Shown here piece by piece: positions 49,401 through 60,652 of a stretch of 64,000 nt of DNA. The stretch covers positions 6,097,855-6,161,854 of the forward strand of contig JAEMBT020000006.1 of assembly GCA_018873245.2 (NCBI GenBank), in the 5' to 3' direction. The translations under genes and the position numbers were made by a program. Below the pieces are notes generated by a model. That model saw only the letters and a program-made list of their open reading frames with translations. It had not been told where the DNA came from and made no database searches. Position 1 is the first letter of the stretch. The number at the start of each line of letters is the position of its first letter. Source of the stretch: Archegozetes longisetosus (lineage: Eukaryota; Arthropoda; Arachnida; Sarcoptiformes; Trhypochthoniidae).

Positions 49401-50159
49401 TAAGTTGAAATATTATTTGAGTCAATATTTAATTTAACTGTGAATGTAAAATACAAAACAATATTGAGAACCGAAGCGATAAGAGTTTATACTTTCAATT
49501 ATAATATTTTCCACCAGAATCTTTCGATTAGTGAATGATATTTGTTTGTTATAGTTTTGTATTGACAGCTGGAATAGTCGAAACAATAAAATTTAATAGA
49601 GAATAGCTTAGGTTTAGGTGTGTGTCAAGGTTGTTGTGCAATTTTTGTCATAATACAACTTATATTTCATAATATTGTTCTATGCTATTCAGTGCAATTC
49701 TGTTCAGCCTGATTGAATTCTACCTAAACTTTTGCAGTTAATCATGCTTTAATATTTGCAAAGATATCTGTTTTTGACTTAAATTCAAATTCCATTCAAT
49801 TGTTTAGCTAATACCCACAGAAATCTTAGCAACACATCATTCGCCTGACTGTGAAAATCTTGAGTCTTCAGATTCTTAGATATCAATTGCTGTGCATGGG
49901 CTCTAAGTTTACGACTTCCTAACTAGTGATTGAAAAACAGGTAACGTATGAAATTTAATATTCGTTTCAAAGTTTTATTTTTTCAATGAGTTGTAACAAT
50001 TTTTTAACATTTCAGTAAAATTTTAATTGAAAAAATATTCGAAACATTTTTGAGCAAATAAGGTTAATAAAGCTTTGGAAAAAGATCAGTAATAGTATAG
50101 GGTAAATAAAAATTTTGAAAATAGTTTCGAAACATGTTTAAACGATCAACTTTTTAGTT
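46419..50159. other. 3.7-kb ACSF2 to SLC6 intergenic region
   Basis: The longest gene-free stretch on the left side of the repeat island. It carries the ACSF2 poly(A) signal (46574-46579) and one precise MITE (48346-48518). The SLC6 promoter and any 5' UTR exons must be near the right end; a TTTTTAG acceptor-like site lies just before the SLC6 start codon. No other gene-like frame seen. Confidence 0.5.
48346..48518. mobile_element. 173-base TA-flanked MITE (Tc1/mariner type)
   Basis: The element begins CAGTCTGACCC and ends GGGTCAGACTG, a perfect 11-base terminal inverted repeat that continues imperfectly for about 30 bases (TATAGACAACTGGT against TATTGGCAACTCGGT). TA sits directly at both outer edges, the Tc1/mariner target duplication. 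No coding capacity, so it would need a transposase supplied from elsewhere. Confidence 0.85.
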
Positions 50160-53100
50160 ATGTCTTCTGATATAAATTTGACTGTACTGAATGGCAATAA
50201 GTATGATGTGAGCTCTAGAAATAGTAAAACAGCGAATGCAGTAACTCCTCAACCTATGGTCAGTCCAGTAAATTCTGGTCGAGACCAATGGGGTGGACAA
50301 ATGGAGTTTTTATTGGCGTGTTTGGGCAATGCTGTCGGACTCGGAAATGTGAGGATTTTAAATTTTATTTGAAAATCAATTTCAAAAGTTAATAAGGATT
50401 TCTCTGCCTAAAAGTGTTGGCGATTTCCATATTTATGCTACAAAAACGGTGGAGGTTTGTGAACTTTTTTAGATCAATTTATTATTAATGAGTTTGACAC
50501 TGACTTACATTTCGTTGACTATATAATCAAATACTACCTGATATAACAACTTAGTTATAGTCTAGAGCAATCTAAGTTAATTACAAACCTGAACTTGAAT
50601 CTAGTAATTAGTAGTACATTTATGGCTTAACGAATCGAATTTTATGACTAGTTTTAGAATATCCAGGACTTTAGATAACAGTGACTTGTTTTGAACGATT
50701 TTAGTATATCTGCATTGAAGTTGATATTAGAATGAGTAAAGATATGATTAAAATTTTTAGGAGCATTTCTAATTCCATACATTGGATGCTCATTCATAAT
50801 TGGCTTGCCACTGTTTCTGATAGAGCTTGGTTTGGGCCAATATTCATCTATGGGCCCAGCACATTTATATGCCAATCTCTCTCCATTTTTCAAAGGTATT
50901 CCACTCATCCCACTTTAACAACTTCAGCACTAATCCTTTCATTTTCTCTTCTCCATAAGGAGTCGGATTAGCTTCAGTTATCAGTTCGATGATTGTTGCT
51001 GTTTACTACAATATGATAATAGCCTGGACTTTATTTTATTTTGTTGAGTCATTTCTCGGACAAAAGTGGCAAAACTGTGATCAAGACTATAACTCAATTA
51101 GTAAATTAATTCTCTTCTTTTCCCATAAGGACCCGAGCAAAAGTAGTAAATCACATTCATATTAACTGTTTTCTTATTCCTTACATTCAAAGACTGCACA
51201 ACTGTTAACGATAAAGCCAACTTCACCAATTATTCGGTTTCTTCAACTGAAGAGTATTTCAAGTATGATTAATGAAGATTTCAATTTTCGGATAATCAAA
51301 TAACTGAATTGATTCTTAGCAATTATGTACTGGGAAAATCAGATGGATTAGAACAGTTCGGAACAATTCGTTGGAGACTTGTGTTAGTACTATTGGCCTC
51401 TTGGGTTATAGTAGTGGCGGCTCTCATTAAAGGAATCAAATCATCAGGTATTGTGACTTGCACTTCGTTTGATTCGTTTTTATCAACATTGATGCTGAAT
51501 TAGAGCAAAAAATGAATCAAAATTGATTTTTGGTCTTAGGAAAGGTGGTTTACTTCACGGCAACATTTCCTTATGTAATATTAATAATTCTTTTTGTAAG
51601 AGGAGTAACACTTGACGGAGCATTAGATGGTTTGCATTGATTGACTGTTAATTTTGCCTAAATTAAAAGTTGAACACTAAACAGGTCTCCGTTATTACGT
51701 AACTCCCAAATGGGATCGAGTCAAAGATCCAGCCGTTTGGAGAGACGCAGCGGTTCAAGTGTTCTATAGTTTTGGAATCGGTTCGTATGATTTTGATTTG
51801 ACTTAAGCACTGGAAGTTTAAATTGTTTGAAAAAATTTAATGATTTTGTAGGCGGTGGAGGAATGATAACGTATGCGTCATACAATCGGTTTCACGATCC
51901 AGTTGTAAGTATTTCGAAAAGAGTATCTTAAACTCAATTCAAACTAAATTCAAAACTTAATCCAAGCTATGTAAATTGATTGAAAAATCAATGCTTAAAG
52001 TTAACTGAATAATTATCAGCTGTTACCATGTTTTAGGTGAAACACTCACTTATAGTAGGCATCGGAGACTTTTTGACATCAATTTTCTGTGGATCAGTTG
52101 TTTTTGCTATGATTGGATATATGGCATATGCATTGGACAAACCGATTGATGATATAGTTCAAAGTGGAACTGGTACTTCGATAGCTTAGTACTGTTTAAA
52201 AGTTGACCCTTTAAAATAGATATACGTTTTTATAATAGGTTTAGCATTCATAGTGATTCCAGAAGGACTGTCACAAATGCCATTGTCTATGGTCTGGAGT
52301 ATGTTATTCTTTGCAATGCTTTTTCTTTTGGGCATTGACTCACAGTTTGCCATGGTCGAGACTGTCATCACTTATATATTTGATACTATGGTAAATAAGC
52401 GTTACATTAGTTGACTTTGTCTTGATCTAACCTGATATAAAGGTTAGAAATAGAGCAAATGCGCGCTCACGTCCTGTTTACTATATTTTAAATGCACAGT
52501 AAGTCAGACTATGTCAACATGAGGTGCAATAAGTTAGTATGAGAAATTAATTTGGAACTAGCTTTCTAAGATACTAGTCATTTTTGAATAGTTTTTATTA
52601 CTGTTGATGATATACTTTCCTAAAAGTATTAAATTTTCAACTTATAGAGGAAAAAGGGATCACTTAATAAGCCATTGATAGTGACAGTGTGTGGAGTCAT
52701 TTGGTTTATTTGTGGTTTACCTCTTTGTACAAACTCAGGAGTCTATATACTGAATTTGATGGACACCTATGCGGCTGGATTTCCGTGTTTGCTGATTGGT
52801 CTTCTAGAAATATTTATAGTTACCTATATTTATGGTTAGAATGAGAACTGAGGTGTATTTCTGCACATAACTGTCATATTTATTTGCTTTGATAGGAATA
52901 TCAACTTTTCTATCAGATCTAAATAAGATGACTGGATTCAAGCCTTCGTTGCTATTAAAAAGTCACATCGTAGTCATGATCAGTACTATAGCTCCCATTG
53001 TAATTGCTGTAATTCTCGTCAAGGATATAGTTGGCCTCATAACTGATGACGACGTTATAACTTATGGCAAATACATATATCCTTCTTGGGCTCAATGGAT

Positions 53101-53386
53101 TGGTTGGTCGTTGGCATTGCTATCAATCGCTGCCATTCCTTGCGGTGCAATACAGCATATCATATATGTATTCACTTCTGGAAATATATTGAAAAACTTG
53201 AAAAACAGTCTGAAACCCACAAAGCTTTGGAGACAAAACGCTGAATTGAACTTAGCGTTGAGTACAAATCATTTGAACACTAACACTAAAAGAACAATGA
53301 ATGACCAATACATAAACCACAATATAATTCCCACTTTAAACATACATGGAACCAATGGTGTCATTAATCCTGCATTCATTTCATAA
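50160..53386 (+). CDS. Sodium/chloride-dependent neurotransmitter or amino-acid symporter (SLC6 family)
   Basis: Plasma-membrane symporter that takes up a small amine or amino acid with Na+ and Cl-. Thirteen exons: 50160-50348, 50415-50454, 50761-50895, 50960-51100, 51193-51262, 51320-51447, 51540-51629, 51685-51780, 51852-51904, 52037-52172, 52239-52390, 52648-52834, 52896-53386; 635 residues in phase. Twelve hydrophobic segments with SLC6 landmarks: TM1 [35 protein letters not shown], an extracellular loop with Cys pair and NFT/NYS glycosylation sites, TM6 [20 protein letters not shown]8 [14 protein letters not shown]. The usual Val of GNVWRFP is Cys here. TM6 and loop sequence lean toward the glycine/GABA branch, but the substrate cannot be fixed by eye. 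AATAAA at 53410-53415. Confidence 0.93.
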
Positions 53387-53689
53387 TATTTTATTTGAAC
53401 CACTTTTTAAATAAATTTGAATTATTTATTTAATCAAATCATAGATTTTTAATCTTGAATTTAATCCAATCTTTTAACAATTTATAAAGTTCAATGAAGA
53501 AATTGATTTTTATTTGAATTTCTAACTGTTAAGCTGACATTTATTGATCTCTAATTATGTAAGTCAAATCTTTAAAAGAAAAGCTTTGTAGTAATCAAAC
53601 ATTTTTTGAAATAAACTGACTTTGAAATTCAAGAATCAAATTGAAAACTGTTTTGGATAACAGACCAGAAACGACTGAAAATTATGACT

Positions 53690-54262
53690 TGATTACGTGT
53701 TAACATTTTAGCAGAGCACCTTCAAAGATATGAGGGTGACCATGACATTCTGAATAAGATAATAGTTGTTGGTGAAACCTGTATTAAAAGTTATGATCTT
53801 CTAGATGCTTCACATTCTCGGGAATGGCGATATCCTGGAGAAGAACCACAAAAATGTTAACGAATTTTCGCAATTTTTTAAGTCTTGCAATGCCTTTAAT
53901 TTTCGTTGGAGGTCAAGACAAGTGAGACCAACATTAGAACAAAAGAAGGTAATGATTGTGACTTTATTTTAATAAAAATCAGGTGGCGGATTTAAAATTC
54001 TACCCAAAAGTGCAAATGTCGATCATCACATTTGTTGAAATTTTTAGGAAAAAAATAATTATCTCATACGTACCAAAATCACCGTATTTATTGTCCTCTC
54101 GCTTTGTATGATGCACGTCCATATAAACGTCATAATATTCTATTTTTCTTTATTCGTATCTATGAGAGGAGATGAAGCACCCACTACAGTCCCGATTTAA
54201 ATCTTTGTGATTATGACGGCATTATGATAATAAAGAGGCCACTCAAAGGAAGACTACGGTAG
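53690..54262 (+). pseudogene. Dead mariner-family transposase
   Basis: Several frames with stops and shifts together resemble a mariner transposase. The first block (about 53714-53862) reads RYEGDHDILNKIIVVGETCI and SREWRYPGEEPQK, matching the region of the second catalytic Asp; that Asp position reads Gly-Glu here. A later block (about 54105-54262) reads ALYDARPYKRHNI and YSPDLNLCDYDGIM with KRPLKGRLR, the third catalytic Asp region. No complete frame remains. Ends not defined. Confidence 0.7.
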
Positions 54263-54280
54263 TGTCTATTTATATAGAAA

Positions 54281-55055
54281 TGTCTGTACAAATAGACAGA
54301 GGCTATTTGAAGGCGTTAGTCGAAGAGTAGCCTCTCTCTAACGCTTAGAAAATTAAAAGGACTTAAGAAAAGTTTAAGAAAGAGTTTAAGTTTTTAGGTC
54401 AGAAATTGAATCATTATTAGTCAAATTTGTTCAAAATGCTTATCTCTGAACTTTCTATCATAATTAATACGTTTAGCTTATGTGAAGTTTTACCGATTTC
54501 ACGTGATAAACTTTTAGATATTCAAAAGCTTATGATAGACATACCTAAATCCGATTCTAAATTTTACGAAACTTTATATTCTTTAAAAACAGCGCCTATT
54601 TCTAAAACACAAGAATTTTTTTCATGGTATTTTTGAAAAATCTAGTAAAAAGACAGCAAAATCAGTCAAAAAAGAAAATCAAATAAAAAATATTTAAATA
54701 AGTTATCAGATTAATAATCTTTGATTTTACGTAAATATCGAAGAAAATGAATTGCAGAGATTTGTATAGATAAAAACTTTTCATTTTTTTTGTTCTAGGA
54801 ATAAAATTTTTATGTTAAATATTAAGTGTTTTAACTCAAAGCAAATGAATTAAGTCAACTTTTGAAACAAGATTTTATCAATGATTCACTGGTTTAAAAA
54901 ATATTTTGCGATAAGTTTTAATACTGAATTGAAGGTCATATTACTAATGATTTCGTTATTTAACAGAAGAGGAATTGCAAATTAGTTAAGCCCTTTAACG
55001 ACCTTTATAAAGGAGCAGAGGCTACTCTTCGACTAAAGCCTTCATTTGTACAGAT
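54281..55055. mobile_element. 775-base inverted-repeat element
   Basis: The left arm (TGTCTGTACAAAT, then GGCGTTAGTCGAAGAGTAGC and CTCT) is repeated inverted at the right end (GCAGAGGCTACTCTTCGACT, then CATTTGTACAGATA). Arms are about 45-55 bases; the left arm has a small extra segment repeating AGACAGAGGCT. Inside is one 69-codon frame (54427-54636) without recognised motifs. Probably a non-autonomous DNA transposon. It abuts the dead mariner on the left. Confidence 0.75.
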
Positions 55056-57095
55056 ATTTTTCATTACTAAAGAATATGAGGTAAAAATTTATAAATTAGT
55101 TACTGAATTATTATTTAAACTGAATTTTGATGTTGTTATGACTGAAATAATTTTACTCACTTTCGTTTTGGTTAGAAAAAAATAAGTCAGTAGGGATATT
55201 AATGAAATAGACGTGTTAATGGCACGTTAAAGGCCACGCCCATCATACTTTATATCTAATATCTTCTAAACACACTCTACTTGTCCAACCCCAAAAATTG
55301 ACTCCGCCCACTTTTTAAAAGGGACTCATAACATGCCAGCCCCAGCATTGTCAAAGTTATATGGACAGTACAAGTGACTACTCTATCAGGTCACACCCAT
55401 AGCGATGACTCCGCCCACTATTAAAAAGTTAAAAATCTCAAATATTCCTAGTTCAAATTCAATTTTGGGGTTGGGGTACACTTTGCGACCATAGGCCAAA
55501 CGTGGATCTTAGAGATTCAACTAAGGTACCATTGGACTCGTCTCGTCTATTAGTACAAGTGGATATGGTCAAATTTTAGCTCAACTCATTTTTTATAAAA
55601 CGCTGATTTTCTCAAGACACTTTTCGTCAAAAAGTTTGCCAAATTTTGGTTTCCCAATGGGTACCTAGCCCCTAACTCCTTCAAGGTATCGGTCACAAAG
55701 AGGTTGGGCCATTAAAAGGGTAATTTTGTTAACAGGAGACTACAATGAAATTAGCGCACTATTGCACATTGAAGTATTGATAGTAATCAAAATTGCGCCA
55801 CAACTACAAACACAACTACAAATATACAGTTTTGTTAAAATGAATTTGTAGGGCGAAATAAATAAACAAAAACAAATTGAAATACAACAAAAAGTGGAAC
55901 CAAATGAGACTAACGTTAGGTAAAATGAAAAAAAATCAAGAAGTTAGAAGAGGAAACGAAAAAACAGCAAAATATAAAGTATAAGAATAACATAGTATTC
56001 AATGAGAGATTGGATTTGAAGATATCTCCCTTTAAGGACATCGAGGAATATGTTATTGAGTTATTCTTAATGGTGTATTAGCCGCGAAAGTACTTTGCAG
56101 TCACATATCAGTCAAGTATTGGTGCAATATTTGAACCGTTTGCTTTTCCAGCACTCGACCCAAACCAAAACTGGATTCCAATAAAATTTTGACCTGAATT
56201 TGTCAATTTTCAGACTTAAATATATTTTATTTTCTATTTATATATCAATTTTTTGCAAATTATGTAAAAATTAGAATATTAATTTAAAACAGTTTTATAG
56301 AAAAAAAATTGCTGTAAATAATGACATATAAAGTATTAATATATCTATTGAAATGTATTAAAGTAATAATCTCCTAATTTGTGTGTAAATTAATAATGAA
56401 GTGATTTTATGACCACATTGAATCTTAAATTTTAATAAGAATTTTAAACCTTAAAATTGAAAAAGATGTACAGTACATACTACTTCACATATATTTATAT
56501 GAGAATAATAAAATAGTTTTTAAGTAGTATTAAATTATTTAAACTCGTTATTATATAAGTATTAAATTAGTCAATTAATAACTTGTGATTCTGTATAACA
56601 ATTTAATTAATATTTGATACCAATAAATATTTCAAACTTTTTAAGGGTATTGTCAACATTATTTCGGTAAAATACAACGAAATACAAAGAAATGCATTTA
56701 AGATCTGTTGGCGAATAATAAAAACGTTAAAATCGGTTTGTCATTTAAATTGCTTTTACGTTTTAAGCAAAGTGCGTCAAAATTAAAGGCAAGAATAGGT
56801 AGCGCTCAGAAAACTCAACAAATTTTGCAATAAATGACACAATCAAATCAAAACATTCGTGGAATATACGCCAAAAGTTGACTATGGAACGGAATATTAT
56901 CAGCTTGAAATCGATTCAAAACAACAGTAACGTTACTATTGTTTCGCGAGTGATAACTCTATTTAGTCCTAGTCCTTGAGTAACATTAAATTGTTGCCAC
57001 CAAACACTATTAGTTGCATTTATCAAAAATAATAAATGTTTTGTTAACTAAACCCCAAAAGATTTATAACAAATTATATGACTTTGAGAACCAAA
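55056..57095. other. Repeat-rich spacer with CTCCGCCCAC words
   Basis: No gene. Between about 55220 and 55420 the sequence contains GC-rich words standing out from AT-rich DNA: CCACGCCCATC, ACTCCGCCCAC (55301 and 55408). The last also occurs inverted at 63795. This suggests relics of a dispersed repeat. The rest is plain AT-rich sequence. Confidence 0.5.
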
Positions 57096-57268
57096 GGGGT
57101 TTCCAAAAACTACCTATTTCAAGCACCGTCACACCCCAGCAATATGTATATCATTGAAAGATCTTGAAGAGTAGATCAACTTTGTTTATAGACTTAACTT
57201 GGCAGCTCGTGTCCTAAGGCCGCTAGAGGACGAAAACTGTACACCCGCCCCAGTAGAATATAGATATG

Positions 57269-57764
57269 GGTATTAGTAAGATATGTCCACACCTGAGTCG
57301 ACACCAGAGTCGACACCTGGGTCTCAACATAAATGGCGCCGACTTTAATTACAAGATTATTACTATACCTTCATTTAATGCAGAATTGAGTAATCCATTT
57401 TACAAGTTTTAGAATAATAAAAATAATGAACAAAGTTATAATAAATAAATAAATAAATAGTAAATTTAACGTAATGGAAATTGGCGTCTTATCTCAGCAA
57501 TAATGTCTAAAAATGGCGTTCTGATTTTTCTGTTTTGCAAACTTCGCTAATCTGAAGAATATTATAATCTTCGGTCGCCATTTTTTGTAATGAAATTAGT
57601 ACATAATTTAACATCACAATTAAATATCACGATTTAAATAAAAATAACACCAAATGTTGTATTATACACTGTAATGCCTAAACTGGTTTTCTAGATATTT
57701 ATTAGGCGTCATTTATTTTGACACTCAGGTGTCGACTCAGGTGTCGATATATCCTACTAATACC
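57269..57764. mobile_element. Nested 496-base element with 9-base target duplication
   Basis: It starts GGTATTAGTAAGATATGTCC and ends with the near-perfect complement; similarity continues about 60 bases inward through repeated ACACCTGAGTCG words. The 9 bases ATAGATATG stand at 57260-57268 and again at 57765-57773. The uninterrupted right arm of the host transposon has this 9-mer only once, so the empty site is visible in the same window. A 9-base duplication fits the Mutator (MULE) superfamily. No coding capacity. Confidence 0.9.
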
Positions 57765-58013
57765 ATAGATATGATCTGGTTATGGTTTTATACTAAATCG
57801 AATATGCTGAATCCATATTTCGAGGTTGCATTTCGATATCTCTTGTATCTACTGAGGTAGAGCGAGTTACTAGTTTAAAGTAGATACATTAATAAAGAGC
57901 ATCTTAGCCACAATCTGTGTTACCAGGGGATACCGCGAGGAAGTGTGCTCTTGAAGTCCCTCATCCACTAGAAGTCCGGACTATACCTTGTATAATGAGT
58001 AAAGCATTTCCTA

Positions 58014-59925
58014 ATATGCATTTATTTTCAGTTTGTATGTCATATAATATGCAATAAAAATCAATGAAATATGCATTTAATATGCACTAAAAAATTTTTA
58101 AAAATACAAAATTATTTAAAAATATATTCGTTGTTTATGTTGACAATGAAATAGTATTTCAGATGCAATTCAGACATTCCATAGCGACGATCATTGAGAA
58201 CAAATTTATACTTCGAGAACGATCTCTCGACATCACAAGTCGTAATTGGAGCCGATTTAAACACAGAGATCTCTTCGGGGGTCAGATTCAAGCCAGAGAT
58301 ATCGATGACTTTACCGTTGATTACATCATTGATTGATATTTTCTCAAAACCAGAATTTTTGTCCAAAATATAATGGAATTTATTCGAAACACTGATATCT
58401 CTTTTTTGGCGGCATTTTCGACTTCTTGTAGACAATTAATGACTAGATCTATACTATCGAAAAGAAGAATGTCTTTGGTTTCCAATTGTTTGAGTACTTT
58501 TGAGAGACAATTAAAGTTTCCATTAATGAAACTCAGATCACAGACCAGACTAGTCTTTTCAGTTGAGATCAAATTTTGAACATTTTTTATTGCAATCGAA
58601 TCCTAAGGATTTAGTCCAGAAACAAAATCACAGAAAATACCAAAATATTTGGCATAATATTCAACGGCGTTAATCCAAGTACCCCATCGGGTGCGCACTG
58701 GTTCGGGCGGTAGAGGTATGTCAGGAAATCGGGTTTTAAATTGTTTTCTCCGATCATTTGATTTGATTATAATTTTTTTGCCGTTACTGAACAAAGTGTT
58801 AACTTTAGTAAATATGTCAGCGATGTGTTCACAAACGTTATGAACTCCGTGTGCAACACATGTGACGTGAATTAGCTTTGGATACGTACCACAAAGTGTA
58901 CTGCCAGCGCTCTTCATATAACTGGCCGCGTCGGTCAAAAGCAACAATACTTTGTCGTACTTTATGCCCTCAGGCCATAAAATACTGAGCGCTATATTAA
59001 CCGAACGGACAATTTTGATGGCCTTCACAATTTTCAATGAATTCCATATTCAATAAAAAACGTTTGCATTTATTTGAATCTGTATTAAGAGAACCGATGA
59101 CAACATTAGCCACTTTGCGGTCAAATCGATCTTTGGTTTCGTCGATTGAGATCCAAATGAAGTGATTCTGTATTTCAGTTCTGATTGATTGAATAGTGCT
59201 TTCATATATATCTTTTAAATGGTTTTCCCAAAGGATTTTGGGCGAAGGAACGGTATATTTATTATACTTTTCTATGAATTCCTTGAATCCATTGTTTAGT
59301 AATCGATGGAAAGGAATGTTATTTGAGACCAAAAGCAAACACAAATCTCTATTAAAGACATTGACATCTATTTCAAAGCACTCGACTATTGTTTTTTGAT
59401 TGTCTTTAAAAGTTCTCAATGCTTTTGAATGATTTTGAGTTTCGATGTGTTGAGTGATCTGACTCTTGCAGTCCCATACGACACGTGTCTGACATGCTTT
59501 ACATAAGAGATATTCAGTTTTGGACACCGAATCGATATCTACACGAAACATCTCCAAACTCTTTAACATAATCTTTAAGTTTTTTTGATCGATATTTCGC
59601 CGTTTTAGGCATTGAATCAATTAATTAATTTTGCTATCAATGTGCACAGTCAGTGACATTCAAATTGATTGAGTGTTGTTTTGATTTCAATCGATTGAAT
59701 AACAATCGCTTGTATAACAATTAACTATCGATTGATTAGATCAATCCATAAATTACAATTTTGTTAATAATTTTAAAAATATGCATTTATTTTTAAATAT
59801 GCATTTATATGCATTTATGCGGTAATAACTTTCGCCAAAATACCCATTACTTTATGATTCGCATAAGTATTCAATCAATAGTTAGTTATATCAAACCAAT
59901 TAAAATACGCAATTATGCATTTTAA
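58014..59925. repeat. Subterminal TATGCATTTA words flanking the hAT pseudogene
   Basis: The word ATATGCATTTA or close variants recurs on both sides of the transposase: near 58014, 58044, 58067 and 58078 on the left, and 59780, 59797, 59806 and 59910 on the right. Clustered short subterminal motifs are typical transposase-binding sites of hAT elements and place the element's own ends near 58010 and 59930. Confidence 0.6.
58112..59612 (-). pseudogene. CGGBP1-like hAT transposase, broken
   Basis: Nearly full-length hAT transposase, minus strand. From the ATG at 59612 it opens with KYRSKKLKDYVKEFGD, shifts frame near 59550 into a BED-type zinc finger (LLCKACQTRVVWD, QHIETQNH), then the catalytic region (IWISIDETKDRFDRKVANVV). 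A second shift near 59020 leads to LLLLTDAASYM and the CVAHGVHNVCE motif with RTRWGTW. An in-frame TAG at about 58603 and a third shift near 58400 precede the C-terminal dimerisation motif (CDVERSFSKYKFVLNDRR). Three shifts and one stop mean it cannot be active, yet the domains are well preserved, so decay is recent. Its DNA-binding end resembles vertebrate CGGBP1, itself a domesticated hAT. Confidence 0.88.
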
Positions 59926-60652
59926 CATGCCTTAATAATGAGGTATTCACAGCACCTACTGCTATGGTTTAATAAAAAAAATAAGATTTTTGACATAAAT
60001 AATAGGAAAATAGTAAAACCCAACGCGACCTGGGGGGAAATTGCTGGCGTAACCAGCAATGTGGGTACCCAGTACCCTCTCCCTTTTGCTTTTAAATGAA
60101 AAGCTAAGAGGAATGGTTAACTCTGATGGGTCTGCTAACTGCCTTACCAAGCCTCTGCTCTCAATTCAGGGCTGGCATAAGCAGCCATTTGTCTAAACAG
60201 ACACCCCAGAGGTTGAGCCATCCAGGCTCCCCTAGCGGGTTCCTGAATGGCTACCATCCCCCTAAAACCATTGTTACCCCTGCTCAATCCAGGGTCTGGT
60301 CACACATCTCAGTAAATATAAGAGATATCGAAATGCAACCTGGAAATATGGATCCAGCATAGTCGATTTAGTATAAAACCATGATCAAATCATATCTATA
60401 TTCTACTGGGGCAGGTGTACAGTTTTCGCCCTCTAGCGGCCTTAGGACACGAGCTGCCAAGTGGAGTCTATAGGCAAAGTTGATCTACTCTTCAAGACCT
60501 TTCCAATGATATATATATTGCTGGGGTGTGACGGCGCTTGAAATAGGCAGGAACCCCATAGTCTGTTGGAACCCCCTTTATTTCTGAATACAAAATTACA
60601 TTTTGTTTATACAAAAATTAATGTTAAGTACATTTGGTGTCGATTCAATGAT

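Larger units (their letters stand above)
57096..60557. mobile_element. 3.46-kb composite transposon with long terminal inverted repeats
   Basis: The two ends are inverted copies about 250 bases long and roughly 90% alike by eye. The left arm is 57096-57268 plus 57774-57857, split by a nested insertion; the right arm is about 60309-60557. Shared landmarks include CACCCCAGCAATAT, CTTGAAGAGTAGATCAACTT, GCAGCTCGTGTCCTAAGGCC and ATGGTTTTATACTAAATCGA. The outermost bases are close to GGGGTTCC. Between the arms lie unlike flanks (57858-58010 and 59935-60308) and a hAT transposase pseudogene. No target duplication was found. Whether the long repeats belong to the same element as the hAT core or the hAT jumped in later is unresolved; the hAT's own subterminal repeats favour nesting. 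Confidence 0.8.

Noticed and set aside
60126..60362. 78-codon plus-strand frame in the composite transposon
   Set aside because: Pro/Ser-rich translation of the GC-rich element flank and inverted repeat; no recognised domain.
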